DNA of 64,000 bases from contig NZ_JAFMYV010000012.1 in NCBI RefSeq assembly GCF_017353185.1, positions 124,001 to 188,000 of the forward strand, in the 5' to 3' direction. Made by a program: the position numbers and the translations under genes. The stretch comes from Fibrella rubiginis. GTDB taxonomy: Bacteria > Bacteroidota > Bacteroidia > Cytophagales > Spirosomataceae. Below are positions 50,200 through 58,142 of the stretch, piece after piece; position 1 is the first letter of the stretch; every line of letters begins with the position of its first letter. The notes beneath the pieces are model-generated. The model saw only the letters and a list, made by a program, of their open reading frames with translations. It did not search any database and was not told the origin of the DNA.

Positions 50200-50763
50200 A
50201 TGAAAAAAATCGAGATTGTAGGGTATCAACGAGCGAATCTCGGCCGGACGGAATCACAAGCCATACGCGCCGAAGGTAATGTACCCTGTGTGTTGTATGG
50301 TGGCGCCGAACAGGTACACTTCACCGTGCCTGGTATTTTGTTCCGCCCGTTATTGTTTACGCCCGACGTGTTCGACATCACGTTGAACATTGAAGGCGAT
50401 GAGTACCGCGCTGTATTGCAGGCTACTCAGTTCCACCCCGTCAGCGACGCGCTGATCCACGCCGACTTTCTGCAAGTGACCGACAAACCGGTATCCGTTG
50501 CGGTTCCTGTTCGGTTGCTGGGTACGGCTCCCGGCGTTCAGAAGGGTGGTAAATTAGTGACGCGCATTCGCAAACTGCGCGTTCGGGGGCCTATTGACAG
50601 CATCCCCGAATACATCGACGTCGACGTGTCGAAACTTGACCTGGGCAAAGTTGTTCGGGTTGGCGAGATCAAAGTCGACGGTATTGAGGTGCTGGAGCAG
50701 GCGGCTAACCCCGTTGCCGGCATCGAAATCCCACGCGCCCTGCGTGGTACGGTAGCCAAATAA
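50200..50763 (+). CDS. rplY: 50S ribosomal protein L25 / general stress protein Ctc
   Basis: 187-aa long form of L25 (TL5/Ctc) that binds 5S rRNA. N-terminal KKIEIVGYQRANLGRTESQAIRAEGNVPCVLYGG and the C-terminal beta domain (VPVRLLGTAPGVQKGGKL ... IPEYIDVDVSKLDLGKVVRV) are characteristic. Start at ATG 50200; upstream in-frame codons are palindrome sequence. Two hairpins follow its stop, a palindrome and a T-tailed terminator. Confidence 0.93.
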   Translation: MKKIEIVGYQRANLGRTESQAIRAEGNVPCVLYGGAEQVHFTVPGILFRPLLFTPDVFDITLNIEGDEYRAVLQATQFHPVSDALIHADFLQVTDKPVSVAVPVRLLGTAPGVQKGGKLVTRIRKLRVRGPIDSIPEYIDVDVSKLDLGKVVRVGEIKVDGIEVLEQAANPVAGIEIPRALRGTVAK

Positions 50764-50766
50764 GTA

Positions 50767-50876
50767 AGTTACAGGTTTAACGTCTAAAGTTTAACGTTAC
50801 TTCGCGCTGAAATGACTCCGTGCGTAGCCACCGTAGCGCGAAGCAACGTTAAACTTTAGACGTTAAACCTGTAACT
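50767..50876. repeat. Word-repeat palindrome after rplY
   Basis: Arms 50767-50808 and 50835-50876 (42 bp, 1 mismatch), loop 26 nt. Heptamers GTTTAAC/GTCTAAA with core GTTRCTTCGCGCT. Starts 3 bp after the rplY stop, followed by a separate terminator. Confidence 0.88.
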
Positions 50877-50897
50877 CATTTTGCTAATAGATTACAG

Positions 50898-50927
50898 AAA
50901 AGCCGGCCCTCTTCAGGGCTGGCTTTT
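50898..50927 (+). terminator. Rho-independent terminator of rplY
   Basis: Stem AAAAGCCGGCCCT (50898-50910) with 50915-50927, 4-nt loop, one G-T pair, ending in a T run. Confidence 0.85.
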
Positions 50928-50967
50928 TGTGTATCTTGCCCGCTTCATCAACATAACACTACCTCGT

Positions 50968-52023
50968 ATGCATACCTTAGTTGTGGTTGGTTTGGGCAAA
51001 GTTGGCTCGCTGGTTGGGCTGTTGCTCAGTAAACGGTTTTCGGTCACCGGTTTCGACCGGCAAGCCCCCGCCACCCTCCTTCCCTTCCCCGTCAGTCATG
51101 GCGACGTAGCCGACACGGCTGCGCTTAAAAAAGCCCTTCAGGGAGCCGACGGGGTGGTTTCCTGTTTACCCTACAACCTGAACCTGCCCATTGCCCGCGT
51201 AGCCTACGACCTGGGCATTCACTATTTCGACCTCACCGAAGACGTACCCACCACCGACGCGATCCGGCTGATGGCTATCACGGCGAAGGGCGTCATGGCA
51301 CCGCAGTGTGGCCTGGCCCCCGGCCTGATCGGCATTGTGGGTTCGCACCTGGCCAAACGGTTCGACCGGCTGCGCGACATCGAACTACGCGTGGGAGCCC
51401 TGCCCCGCTACCCAAATGGGCTGCTGGGTTACTCGTTTACCTGGTCGCCGGCGGGGGTTATTAACGAATACATCAACGACTGCGAAGTAATTGCCAACGG
51501 GCAGCGCAAACTCGTGCCAGCACTAGACGGCATTGAAGTGATCAACATCGAAGGACAGGAGTTCGAGGCTTTTAGCACGTCGGGCGGGCTGGGTACCCTC
51601 TGCGAAACCTACGCGGGTCAGGTCGACACGCTCAACTACAAGACCATCCGCTACCCCGGCCATTGCAAGCTGATGCGCTTTTTGCTTTATGAACTGATCC
51701 TCAAAGACAAACGCGAACTGGTAGAACAAATCCTGACCGAAGCCAAACCGCCCGTGCAGGACGACGTGGTCTATGTGTATGCGGTGGTGGAAGGCTGGCG
51801 CAACGGTCAGCTCGCCCGCGAAGAGTTCTACCGCGCCTACCACCCCCGCCTCATCGACGGCCAATCATGGCGGGCCATCTCCTGGACCACCGCCGGTTCC
51901 GTTGCCGCCGTGGTAGAAATGGTTGCCGACGGCGCCCTGCCCCAACAGGGTTTCCTGAAACAGGAAGATATTCCGTTTGAGGCGTACCTGAAAACGGTGA
52001 ATGGGGGGTTTTTTAAGGAGTAG
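50968..52023 (+). CDS. Saccharopine dehydrogenase-like oxidoreductase
   Basis: 351-aa Rossmann-fold protein of the saccharopine/carboxynorspermidine dehydrogenase-like group: GLGKVGSLVGLLL nucleotide loop, DGVVSCLPYNLNLPIARVA, GLAPGLIGIVGSHL and YPGHCKLMRFLLYEL are typical. Start at ATG 50968 because the upstream extension runs through the terminator. TATCTTG at 50932-50938 may be its -7 element. Lysine catabolism or a related amine pathway is possible; no neighbours confirm this. Confidence 0.8.
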   Translation: MHTLVVVGLGKVGSLVGLLLSKRFSVTGFDRQAPATLLPFPVSHGDVADTAALKKALQGADGVVSCLPYNLNLPIARVAYDLGIHYFDLTEDVPTTDAIRLMAITAKGVMAPQCGLAPGLIGIVGSHLAKRFDRLRDIELRVGALPRYPNGLLGYSFTWSPAGVINEYINDCEVIANGQRKLVPALDGIEVINIEGQEFEAFSTSGGLGTLCETYAGQVDTLNYKTIRYPGHCKLMRFLLYELILKDKRELVEQILTEAKPPVQDDVVYVYAVVEGWRNGQLAREEFYRAYHPRLIDGQSWRAISWTTAGSVAAVVEMVADGALPQQGFLKQEDIPFEAYLKTVNGGFFKE

Positions 52024-52024
52024 G

Positions 52025-52112
52025 AAATAAGAGGTGAGAAGCAAGAGATAAGAATCGTTGCATTACCCTCAGGTAGTGGTTCTTGACTCTTTGCTCTCAT
52101 CTCTTAGCTCTA
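52025..52112. repeat. Imperfect word-repeat inverted repeat overlapping coaD 3' end
   Basis: Arms about 52025-52056 and 52081-52112 pair at roughly 23 of 32 positions. The right arm, read on the minus strand, is GAGNNNA heptamers (GAGCTAA, GAGATGA) and encodes the last 12-13 residues of CoaD. No GC-rich core. Confidence 0.6.
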
Positions 52113-52560
52113 TGCTATAGGGCAAAAACGCCTCTACTGGCTGCCCGTAGCGGTGCAGGTCGCGGATGATGCTGCTGCTGATGGGCGCGAGGTGGGGCGA
52201 GGTGATCAGAAATACCGTTTCCACTTCTTCGTAGACGTAGCGGTTCACCTGGGCAATGCCGTTTTCGTATTCAAAATCGGTGGTGTTGCGCAGGCCCCGG
52301 AGCAGGAAACGGGCGCCCAGCTTGCGGGCCACATTGGCCGTGAGGTCATCGTAGGCCACTACGCGCACCTGCGGGGTATCCCGGAAAGTTTCTTCGATCC
52401 AGGCGGTCATTTGTTCCAGCGCAAAGTACCGCTGCTTGCTGGCATTGCGGCCAATGCCGATGATGACCTCATCGAAGAGTTGCAAGCCCCGCCGCACAAT
52501 GTCTTCGTGTCCTTTAGTGAAGGGATCAAACGAACCGGGGAAGAGCGCAATATTGGCCAT
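52069..52560 (-). CDS. coaD: Phosphopantetheine adenylyltransferase
   Basis: 163-aa enzyme of coenzyme A synthesis (4'-phosphopantetheine to dephospho-CoA). Motifs: FPGSFDPFTKGHEDI (G9, H18), RNASKQRYF, RGLRNTTDFEYE and the C-terminal ISSSIIRDL. The family usually ends shortly after the FLP segment; here the tail LRDESKESRTTT is translated from repeat heptamers of the adjacent inverted repeat. DUF3822 upstream is a usual neighbour in Bacteroidota. Confidence 0.95.
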   Translation of the reverse strand: MANIALFPGSFDPFTKGHEDIVRRGLQLFDEVIIGIGRNASKQRYFALEQMTAWIEETFRDTPQVRVVAYDDLTANVARKLGARFLLRGLRNTTDFEYENGIAQVNRYVYEEVETVFLITSPHLAPISSSIIRDLHRYGQPVEAFLPYSIELRDESKESRTTT

Positions 52561-52648
52561 TAGGTAAGGGGTTTTGGATAAGGTTTTTTTGGACAGGATT
52601 GCAGGATGGACAGGCTTAACAGGATATCAACGTTGCGGATGAACAGGC

Positions 52649-52826
52649 TTTTTTAGCTGCTCGTTGTCGCTTGGCTCCAGCCGAGTGACCCATATCAAAG
52701 GGCCTCCGGCCCGTAGTGCGACGTTGAGTCATGTCAGGCAAACAGCTCCTATGTCCAAGTACGGGCCGGAGGCCCTTTGATATGGGTCACTCGGCAGGAG
52801 CCAAGCGACAACGAGCAGCTAAAAAA
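52649..52826. repeat. Very long palindrome (67-bp arms) between DUF3822 gene and coaD
   Basis: Arms 52649-52715 and 52760-52826 (67 bp, one mismatch), 44-nt loop. The arm contains AGCTGCTCGTTGTCGCTTGG and GGGCCTCCGGCCCGTA and begins with a T6 run outside. Flanking sequence to the left (52595-52620) has AGGATNN words of 8-9 bp, e.g. GACAGGCTTAACAGGAT, partly mirrored on the right. It fills most of the 335-bp gap between the two genes. Confidence 0.88.
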
Positions 52827-52895
52827 TACTGTCAATCCCACGCGGCGTCCGATGAAATCCTAATAAGCCTGTCAAAACAAACCTTCTCCAAAAAT

Positions 52896-53780
52896 TTACG
52901 CCAGCAAACACAGGCCCTGAAGGCTTAAAAAACGGTGTTCGGGCAGTTCATCGAGGTCTGAGGAAAGATGTAGTCCGGGCGGCATTGTGCCGATACTAAG
53001 CGTAGGCAGAAACCGTCGCAGCGCAATGTAGCCTTCAGCAAACGGCGTAATTTCACCGTAGACAACCGGGTTACAGTCGGCAGGGTGGGTCTGTAGCTCG
53101 TCGAGAACATAAAGTACGTAATAGGCTAGATCCTGGGCACTTTTCACACCAAAGCGGTTGCAATAGCGCAGGGCGTGACCCTCCCGAAACAGGATCGTGA
53201 CGTATTCATCTTCAAAAAACAGAAACAGATTTTTGGGCGACAACATCTGCCGGTCACTGGCGTAGGTAGCCTGAATCAGCGCGCTGCTCTGATGTACGTA
53301 GGTGACGGGTTGCAACGGATACTGCCCACCCATGAACTCGATCAGGGCACGTTCCAGGCTAAACACGGCTACAAATCCTTCGTTATGCGCAAAGCCAAAA
53401 GCCTGCTCGGTAGGCGGCTGTGGATAGCCCCGCATCAGCGACAGGTAGCTGGTGGCATATTCTTTACGGTATAATTCGCCCGGAACCAGCGTGAACGCCG
53501 GGCTATTCACCGACACCCAGATGGCCTCGAAGCGTTCGTAGCTAAGCAGTGGATGCTGGCTAAACAACTGGGGCAACTGGTCGGTGAGCAGCGGCTCGTT
53601 GAGCAACGATGGCTGCGTAAATTCGTCGAGCCACACCATGCGCCGCTGTGGGTCGAGCAGGGTTAGGCGCAGGCGTTGCGGGGCCATCTCCAAACACAAA
53701 ATAGACTTTTCAGCCTGACCCGCCGTGAACACTTCAGGGCGAACCGACAGGGTGGCGTCAAGCGTAGAGGTAGCACGCAT
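52896..53780 (-). CDS. DUF3822 family protein
   Basis: 294-aa protein found next to coaD in Bacteroidota. Its fold resembles actin-like ATPase proteins in general shape (short strands alternating with helices: LCLEMAPQRLRLTLLDPQRRMVW, EAIWVSVNSPAFTLVP, LFLFFEDEYVTILFREGHALRYCNRF) but no ATP-binding residues can be assigned. Located upstream of coaD on the same strand, separated by the 67-bp-arm palindrome. Function unknown. Confidence 0.8.
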   Translation of the reverse strand: MRATSTLDATLSVRPEVFTAGQAEKSILCLEMAPQRLRLTLLDPQRRMVWLDEFTQPSLLNEPLLTDQLPQLFSQHPLLSYERFEAIWVSVNSPAFTLVPGELYRKEYATSYLSLMRGYPQPPTEQAFGFAHNEGFVAVFSLERALIEFMGGQYPLQPVTYVHQSSALIQATYASDRQMLSPKNLFLFFEDEYVTILFREGHALRYCNRFGVKSAQDLAYYVLYVLDELQTHPADCNPVVYGEITPFAEGYIALRRFLPTLSIGTMPPGLHLSSDLDELPEHRFLSLQGLCLLA

Positions 53781-53801
53781 ATACAGGTAACGGTTACGGA
53801 A

Positions 53802-54299
53802 TCAGTTCAGGTATCCCGACAGCCGGTACACATCATCGAGCGACTGGCAACGGCTAAACAAGGTATGGACTTCGGCGGGTGGGTAGGCTTTTATTTCGTC
53901 GAACGTCATCCAGCGCACTTCAGAAATAATCTGTCCGGCGGCGTCCATTTCGGGGTCAGACCCCAGGCGTAGTTCGCCACCGATGGCATCGACGGCAAAA
54001 AACAGTTCGAGCGCGTGCAGGGGTGGCTCCAGAAACTCGTTGACAAACAGTAGTTTACCTACGTCGATAATCAGCCCCGTTTCCTCATCGAATTCGCGTT
54101 TGAGGGCGTCGGTGGCTGTTTCACCAAACTGTGCTCCCCCACCGGGCGGGCACCAGAAAGTATCGGTTTTACTGATGCCCCGATGGCGCACCATCAACAA
54201 ACGGTCACCATCACGATACAGGCCACACACGCGGGTACGAAGCCGGTTGCCATATAATTTCACCACTTGCTGTCGGGGTGCATCAACGATTTGCGTCAC
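53802..54299 (-). CDS. NUDIX hydrolase
   Basis: 165-aa NUDIX protein. The Nudix box G54-x5-E60-x7-R68-E69-F-D-E72-E73-T-G75 is complete. N-terminal strand RTRVCGLYRDGDRLLMVRHRG and PPGGGAQFGE are typical of ADP-ribose/nucleotide-type members. Substrate cannot be read from sequence. Codirectional with the DUF3822 gene, 21 bp upstream of it. Confidence 0.9.
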   Translation of the reverse strand: MTQIVDAPRQQVVKLYGNRLRTRVCGLYRDGDRLLMVRHRGISKTDTFWCPPGGGAQFGETATDALKREFDEETGLIIDVGKLLFVNEFLEPPLHALELFFAVDAIGGELRLGSDPEMDAAGQIISEVRWMTFDEIKAYPPAEVHTLFSRCQSLDDVYRLSGYLN

Positions 54300-54390
54300 G
54301 GTATGGTATTGTTTCGATCAAAAAGAGACGCAAAGATAAGATGAAGGCAGTGGTAAACTCATCGTTCACCACTTACCACTCACCACTGCT

Positions 54391-54828
54391 TTAGTATGCG
54401 CTTCCCGAAATGTAGCTTTCCAGCGAACTGATGCGGGCTTTCTGGTCGTGGATGATCGTATTGACCACGTCATTGATAGAGATGATGCCCACCAGCCTGT
54501 CGGCATCCATTACGGGCAGGTGACGAATGTGCCTGTCGGCCATGGTGACCATGCACGATTCTAGCGACTGTTCGGGCGTGATGGTGATCACGTTGCCCGT
54601 CATCACATCGCGGATGAGGGTGTCTTTGGAGGCCCGCCCCTGCAAAATACCCTTGCGGGCATAGTCGCGCTCAGAAAAGATCCCGACGAGCTTGTCGCCT
54701 TCCAGCACCAGCACAGCACCGATGTTTTTGTCGGCCATCAGTTCCAGGGCCTGGTAAACGGTTTCGTCGGGCACGACGGAATAGATGGTATTGATCGTTT
54801 TACGCTGTAGAACCTGACGGATGTTCAT
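54391..54828 (-). CDS. CBS domain pair protein
   Basis: 145-aa protein composed of two CBS domains (IYSVVPDETVYQALELMADKNIGAVLVLEGDKLVGIFSERDYAR and TITPEQSLESCMVTMADRHIRHLPVMDADRLVGIISINDVV), a Bateman module that binds adenosyl nucleotides. Start chosen at ATG 54828, since the family begins NIRQVLQRK; an upstream ATG would add about 29 unrelated residues. Stand-alone regulator with unknown partner. Confidence 0.9.
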   Translation of the reverse strand: MNIRQVLQRKTINTIYSVVPDETVYQALELMADKNIGAVLVLEGDKLVGIFSERDYARKGILQGRASKDTLIRDVMTGNVITITPEQSLESCMVTMADRHIRHLPVMDADRLVGIISINDVVNTIIHDQKARISSLESYISGSAY

Positions 54829-55009
54829 GGCTATGAAGGGGTTATGAGAGGGTCTAAGTTGCACATTAGTCTGATCGAAGGCAAGCGACACCAACAAAAA
54901 AGTGCGGGTTTTCATTAGTCGGTGCCGACCAACGAACTACAGGGATCGGTGACGCAAAAGCTGGGGTGACGGGCTTCCACGACTGGCCAAATTTTCGTAA
55001 ATTAGGGGT

Positions 55010-56512
55010 ATGAATGAAACGCAAACGGCGGCTCAATTGCTGACCAAACGGTTCCCCTATAAGCCTACCGACGGTCAGTTAGCGTTTTTCGGGAAAATCG
55101 GCGAGTTTATCACCCGCGAAGAGTTTGACAAATACCGCGACTGTTTTCTACTGCGCGGCTACGCCGGTACCGGCAAGACCACCCTGATTAGTACGCTCAT
55201 TAAAGTGCTGCCCCGCTTTGGCTATAAATCGGTACTGCTGGCCCCTACGGGCCGCGCGGCGAAGGTGATGAGTAACTACGCCAAAAAACCCGCCCAGACC
55301 ATCCACCGCAAAATATACCGGCAGGTGGCCGAACAGGGGTCGGGGACGCTGGCGTTTGAGCGGCAAAAAAATTACCACGAAGACACGCTTTTCATTGTCG
55401 ATGAGGCCTCAATGATCTCCGACGAGGCCGAATTTGGCGGCAAGGGCCTGCTCAGCGACCTGATCCACTTTGTCTTCGAGAACAAAGGCAACAAGCTTAT
55501 GCTCGTGGGCGACACCGCCCAGCTCCCCCCCGTAGGCCGCGATGGCAGTCCCGCCCTGGACCGGGGTTTTCTGGCCCGGTCGTTCGACATGACGGTCATT
55601 GAACAGGAACTGACCGAGGTAATGCGGCAGGACGAAGAGTCGGGCATTCTGTATAATGCCACTGAACTCCGCCGCCTTCTGGCCGACGAGATTCTGAACC
55701 CCGGCACGCCACCCAAGCCGGTCTCCTTCGAGCACCTGATGAGCGACAACCCCGCCGCGCCACCCGCTCCGGAGGTGAAAATTCAGATTGCCACGCGGCC
55801 CTTCAACGACTTGTACAAAATGCCCCTGATGAAGCTGGAAGATGGGGTTAGGTATGCCTACGACAAATACGGACGCGAAAACACGGCTATTCTGTGCCGG
55901 TCGAACAAGACGGCTGTGCAGTATAATCAGTTTGTGCGCCGCATGATTGATCAGCGTGAAGAGGAGCTCGACGCAGGTGATATGCTGATGATTGCCCGCA
56001 ACAACTACACCGTTCTGGGCGACGATTCGCCCGCGGGTTTTCTGGCCAACGGTGAGTTTGTGGAAGTGCAGCGCATTAGGCGGCAGGAAGAGATGCACGG
56101 CTTCCGGTTTGCCACGGTGGTGCTGCACATGATTGATTATGAAGAGCAGCCCGATTTCGAGGCCAAAATCATTCTCGACACACTGCATTCGGCTACGCCG
56201 TCGCTGAGTCAGGAGCAGAACAAAGCCCTGTACGAGAGCGTGGCGAAAGATTACATGTACATCACCAACAAGAAAGAACGGGCCGAAGCCATCCGCCGCG
56301 ACCCTTACCTGAGTGCGTTGCAGGTGAAGTTCGCCTATGCCCTCACCACTCATAAAGCGCAGGGTGGCCAGTGGAGCGCCGTCTTTATCGACCAAGGCTA
56401 CCTGCCCGAAGGCCAGACCAACCAGGAGTTCATCCGCTGGCTCTACACCGCCCTCACCCGTGCCACCGACGAGGCCTTCCTGATGAATTTCAACCCGGAG
56501 TTCTTCGTATAA
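55010..56512 (+). CDS. RecD/Dda-like SF1 helicase
   Basis: 500-aa superfamily 1B DNA helicase. Motif I (Walker A) GYAGTGKTT at residues 50-58, motif Ia LAPTGRAAKV, motif II IVDEASM, motif III VGDTAQLPPVG, motif V/VI TTHKAQGGQWSAVFID and LYTALTRATDEAFLM. A UvrD-like C-terminal domain is present. Comparable to phage Dda and bacterial RecD2 but with a short N-terminus. Role in DNA repair or recombination is inferred. Its TAA stop is embedded in the palindrome at 56511. Confidence 0.88.
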   Translation: MNETQTAAQLLTKRFPYKPTDGQLAFFGKIGEFITREEFDKYRDCFLLRGYAGTGKTTLISTLIKVLPRFGYKSVLLAPTGRAAKVMSNYAKKPAQTIHRKIYRQVAEQGSGTLAFERQKNYHEDTLFIVDEASMISDEAEFGGKGLLSDLIHFVFENKGNKLMLVGDTAQLPPVGRDGSPALDRGFLARSFDMTVIEQELTEVMRQDEESGILYNATELRRLLADEILNPGTPPKPVSFEHLMSDNPAAPPAPEVKIQIATRPFNDLYKMPLMKLEDGVRYAYDKYGRENTAILCRSNKTAVQYNQFVRRMIDQREEELDAGDMLMIARNNYTVLGDDSPAGFLANGEFVEVQRIRRQEEMHGFRFATVVLHMIDYEEQPDFEAKIILDTLHSATPSLSQEQNKALYESVAKDYMYITNKKERAEAIRRDPYLSALQVKFAYALTTHKAQGGQWSAVFIDQGYLPEGQTNQEFIRWLYTALTRATDEAFLMNFNPEFFV

Positions 56513-56578
56513 AGGGGCTTGGGCACAGAGTTTTTGTTTTCGCGGAAAAGAACAAAAACTCTGTGCCCAAGCCCCTTT
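56511..56578. repeat. Palindromic terminator shared by convergent helicase and glycosyltransferase genes
   Basis: Arms 56511-56538 and 56551-56578 (28 bp, perfect), 12-nt loop with TTTTCGCGGAAAA. Helicase ends GTA TAA and the minus-strand gene ends GTG TAA, both stops followed by AAGGGGCTTGGGC, so each arm carries one stop codon. Confidence 0.85.
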
Positions 56579-57993
56579 TACACAAACTTGATCTTATTCA
56601 GGGCGAAGAAGGTCATTTTAAGCAGGAGCCAGCCGTGCTTGAAGCGCGAGATATTGGTTTCGCCATAGGTGCGTGCCCGGTAGCGGATTGGTATTTCCAC
56701 GAACTTCAGGTTCAACTTCGCCGAGCCGAAAATGAGATCAAAATCGCCGAAGGGGTCGAATTCGCCGAAATAGCCACGACCGGCTGCCAACCGTTTGTAA
56801 TTGGCCTGCGTCATCACTTTGGTGCCGCAGAGCGTGTCTTTAATCTGTTGGCTGAGCAACCACGAAAAGGCCATCGAAAAGAACTTGTTGCCCATTATGT
56901 TTAGCGTACGCATGGCCTGATCTTCCATAGGATACACCAACCGCGAACCGTTGATGTATTCGCCCCGACCGCTGGCAATGGCCTCGTAGAACTTTGGCAG
57001 GTCTTCGGGCGGCACGGTCATGTCGGCATCCAGAATCATCAGAATATCGCCGGTAGCGTGGCTGTAGCCTTTGCGCACGGCATCGCCTTTGCCTTTTCCC
57101 GGCTGCTGCATGCAACTCAGTTCCAGCGTATCGGTGTAGGTGGCACACACGCGCTGCACCTCGGCCCAGGTATTATCGGTTGAGTTACCTTCCACAAAAA
57201 TCAATTGCGTGTGCGAGCCCATCTGTGGTGTACGGCGCACAATGTCGTCGATGTTACCAGCCTCGTTGCGAGCAGGTACCACCACCGTTACGCTGGGCAC
57301 AGTGGCGGGTACGGCATGGCGCAGGCTCCGGGCCACCACAAATGTAAACAGGCCCAGCCGGTTGAACAGCGGCAGGTTGGCTACGTAGCGGTTCATAAAG
57401 CCAGAGAAAAGGGGGATGTAGCGCGGCATCAGCATCCGCTTTCCGGTTCGTACGGTATCAAAATCGGAGATGGTAAGCAGGTTGGCAATATCGCCTTTGT
57501 CGAGCCAGTTCTGGCGCTTTTCGGGCATTTTCAGGCCTATCGACTCAGCAACCTCCAACACCGGCCACCACAGCGCGTTCTGGTAGGTGATGATCAGGCG
57601 GGTGTCGGCGTGGCAGGCGGCGTGAAGTTGCACAAGCACCTGTTGAACATCGTCGAGGTAGCCGATAGTGTCGGAAAGGATAATGTAGTCGAAGGTTTCG
57701 CCGTCGAAATCGGGCTGGTTGGCGTCCTGCTGTTTAAAAATCAAATCTGGATACGTGGTGCGGGCAAATTCGATCAAATCGGCGCGGATATCAATGCCCA
57801 TGCCTCGGCTGGGCTGGAGAGCGTTGAGCATGTAACCCGTACCGCAACCCACCTCCAAAACCGACTTTCCGGCGGGTACATTATACTGCAAAAAGCGCGT
57901 CAGGCTCTTATAATAGTAGTTATTTCGGTTGATCCAGCGTTGCCGCTCCTGACCCGCCTGGGCACTTACTTGACTATCGGTTAGTGCTATCAT
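56578..57993 (-). CDS. Fused class I methyltransferase - family 2 glycosyltransferase
   Basis: 471-aa two-domain protein. N-terminal SAM methyltransferase with VLEVGCGTG at residues 45-53 and D in GIDIRADL; C-terminal GT-A glycosyltransferase of family 2 (TVVVPARNEAGNIDDIV, EGNSTDNTW, ILMILDADMTVPPED with a DxD-like motif, YGETNISRFKHG). Start at ATG 57993; the upstream extension has no support. Such fusions act in surface polysaccharide or lipid-linked sugar synthesis. Divergent from the DUF2079-like membrane gene, which may serve the same pathway. Confidence 0.85.
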   Translation of the reverse strand: MIALTDSQVSAQAGQERQRWINRNNYYYKSLTRFLQYNVPAGKSVLEVGCGTGYMLNALQPSRGMGIDIRADLIEFARTTYPDLIFKQQDANQPDFDGETFDYIILSDTIGYLDDVQQVLVQLHAACHADTRLIITYQNALWWPVLEVAESIGLKMPEKRQNWLDKGDIANLLTISDFDTVRTGKRMLMPRYIPLFSGFMNRYVANLPLFNRLGLFTFVVARSLRHAVPATVPSVTVVVPARNEAGNIDDIVRRTPQMGSHTQLIFVEGNSTDNTWAEVQRVCATYTDTLELSCMQQPGKGKGDAVRKGYSHATGDILMILDADMTVPPEDLPKFYEAIASGRGEYINGSRLVYPMEDQAMRTLNIMGNKFFSMAFSWLLSQQIKDTLCGTKVMTQANYKRLAAGRGYFGEFDPFGDFDLIFGSAKLNLKFVEIPIRYRARTYGETNISRFKHGWLLLKMTFFALNKIKFV

Positions 57994-58095
57994 GTAGCGT
58001 GGGCCTGAATGTAGAGTAGCTAAAATATAGGCCAAAAATAGGGCTTAACGGGCTTAATTCACCCATTTCCTGATAGGTTACTCCGCCGACATACC

Positions 58096-58103
58096 TACAT
58101 TTG
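58096..58103 (+). promoter_or_regulatory. Candidate -7 element of DUF2079-like gene
   Basis: TACATTTG matches TAnnTTTG, 39 bp before the ATG at 58143. The reading-frame extension upstream starts with the TTG inside this element, so it is not coding. Confidence 0.45.
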
Positions 58104-58142
58104 AACCAGTTCTCCCGCCTTTCGCCGCTGTTTTTCCCTACT

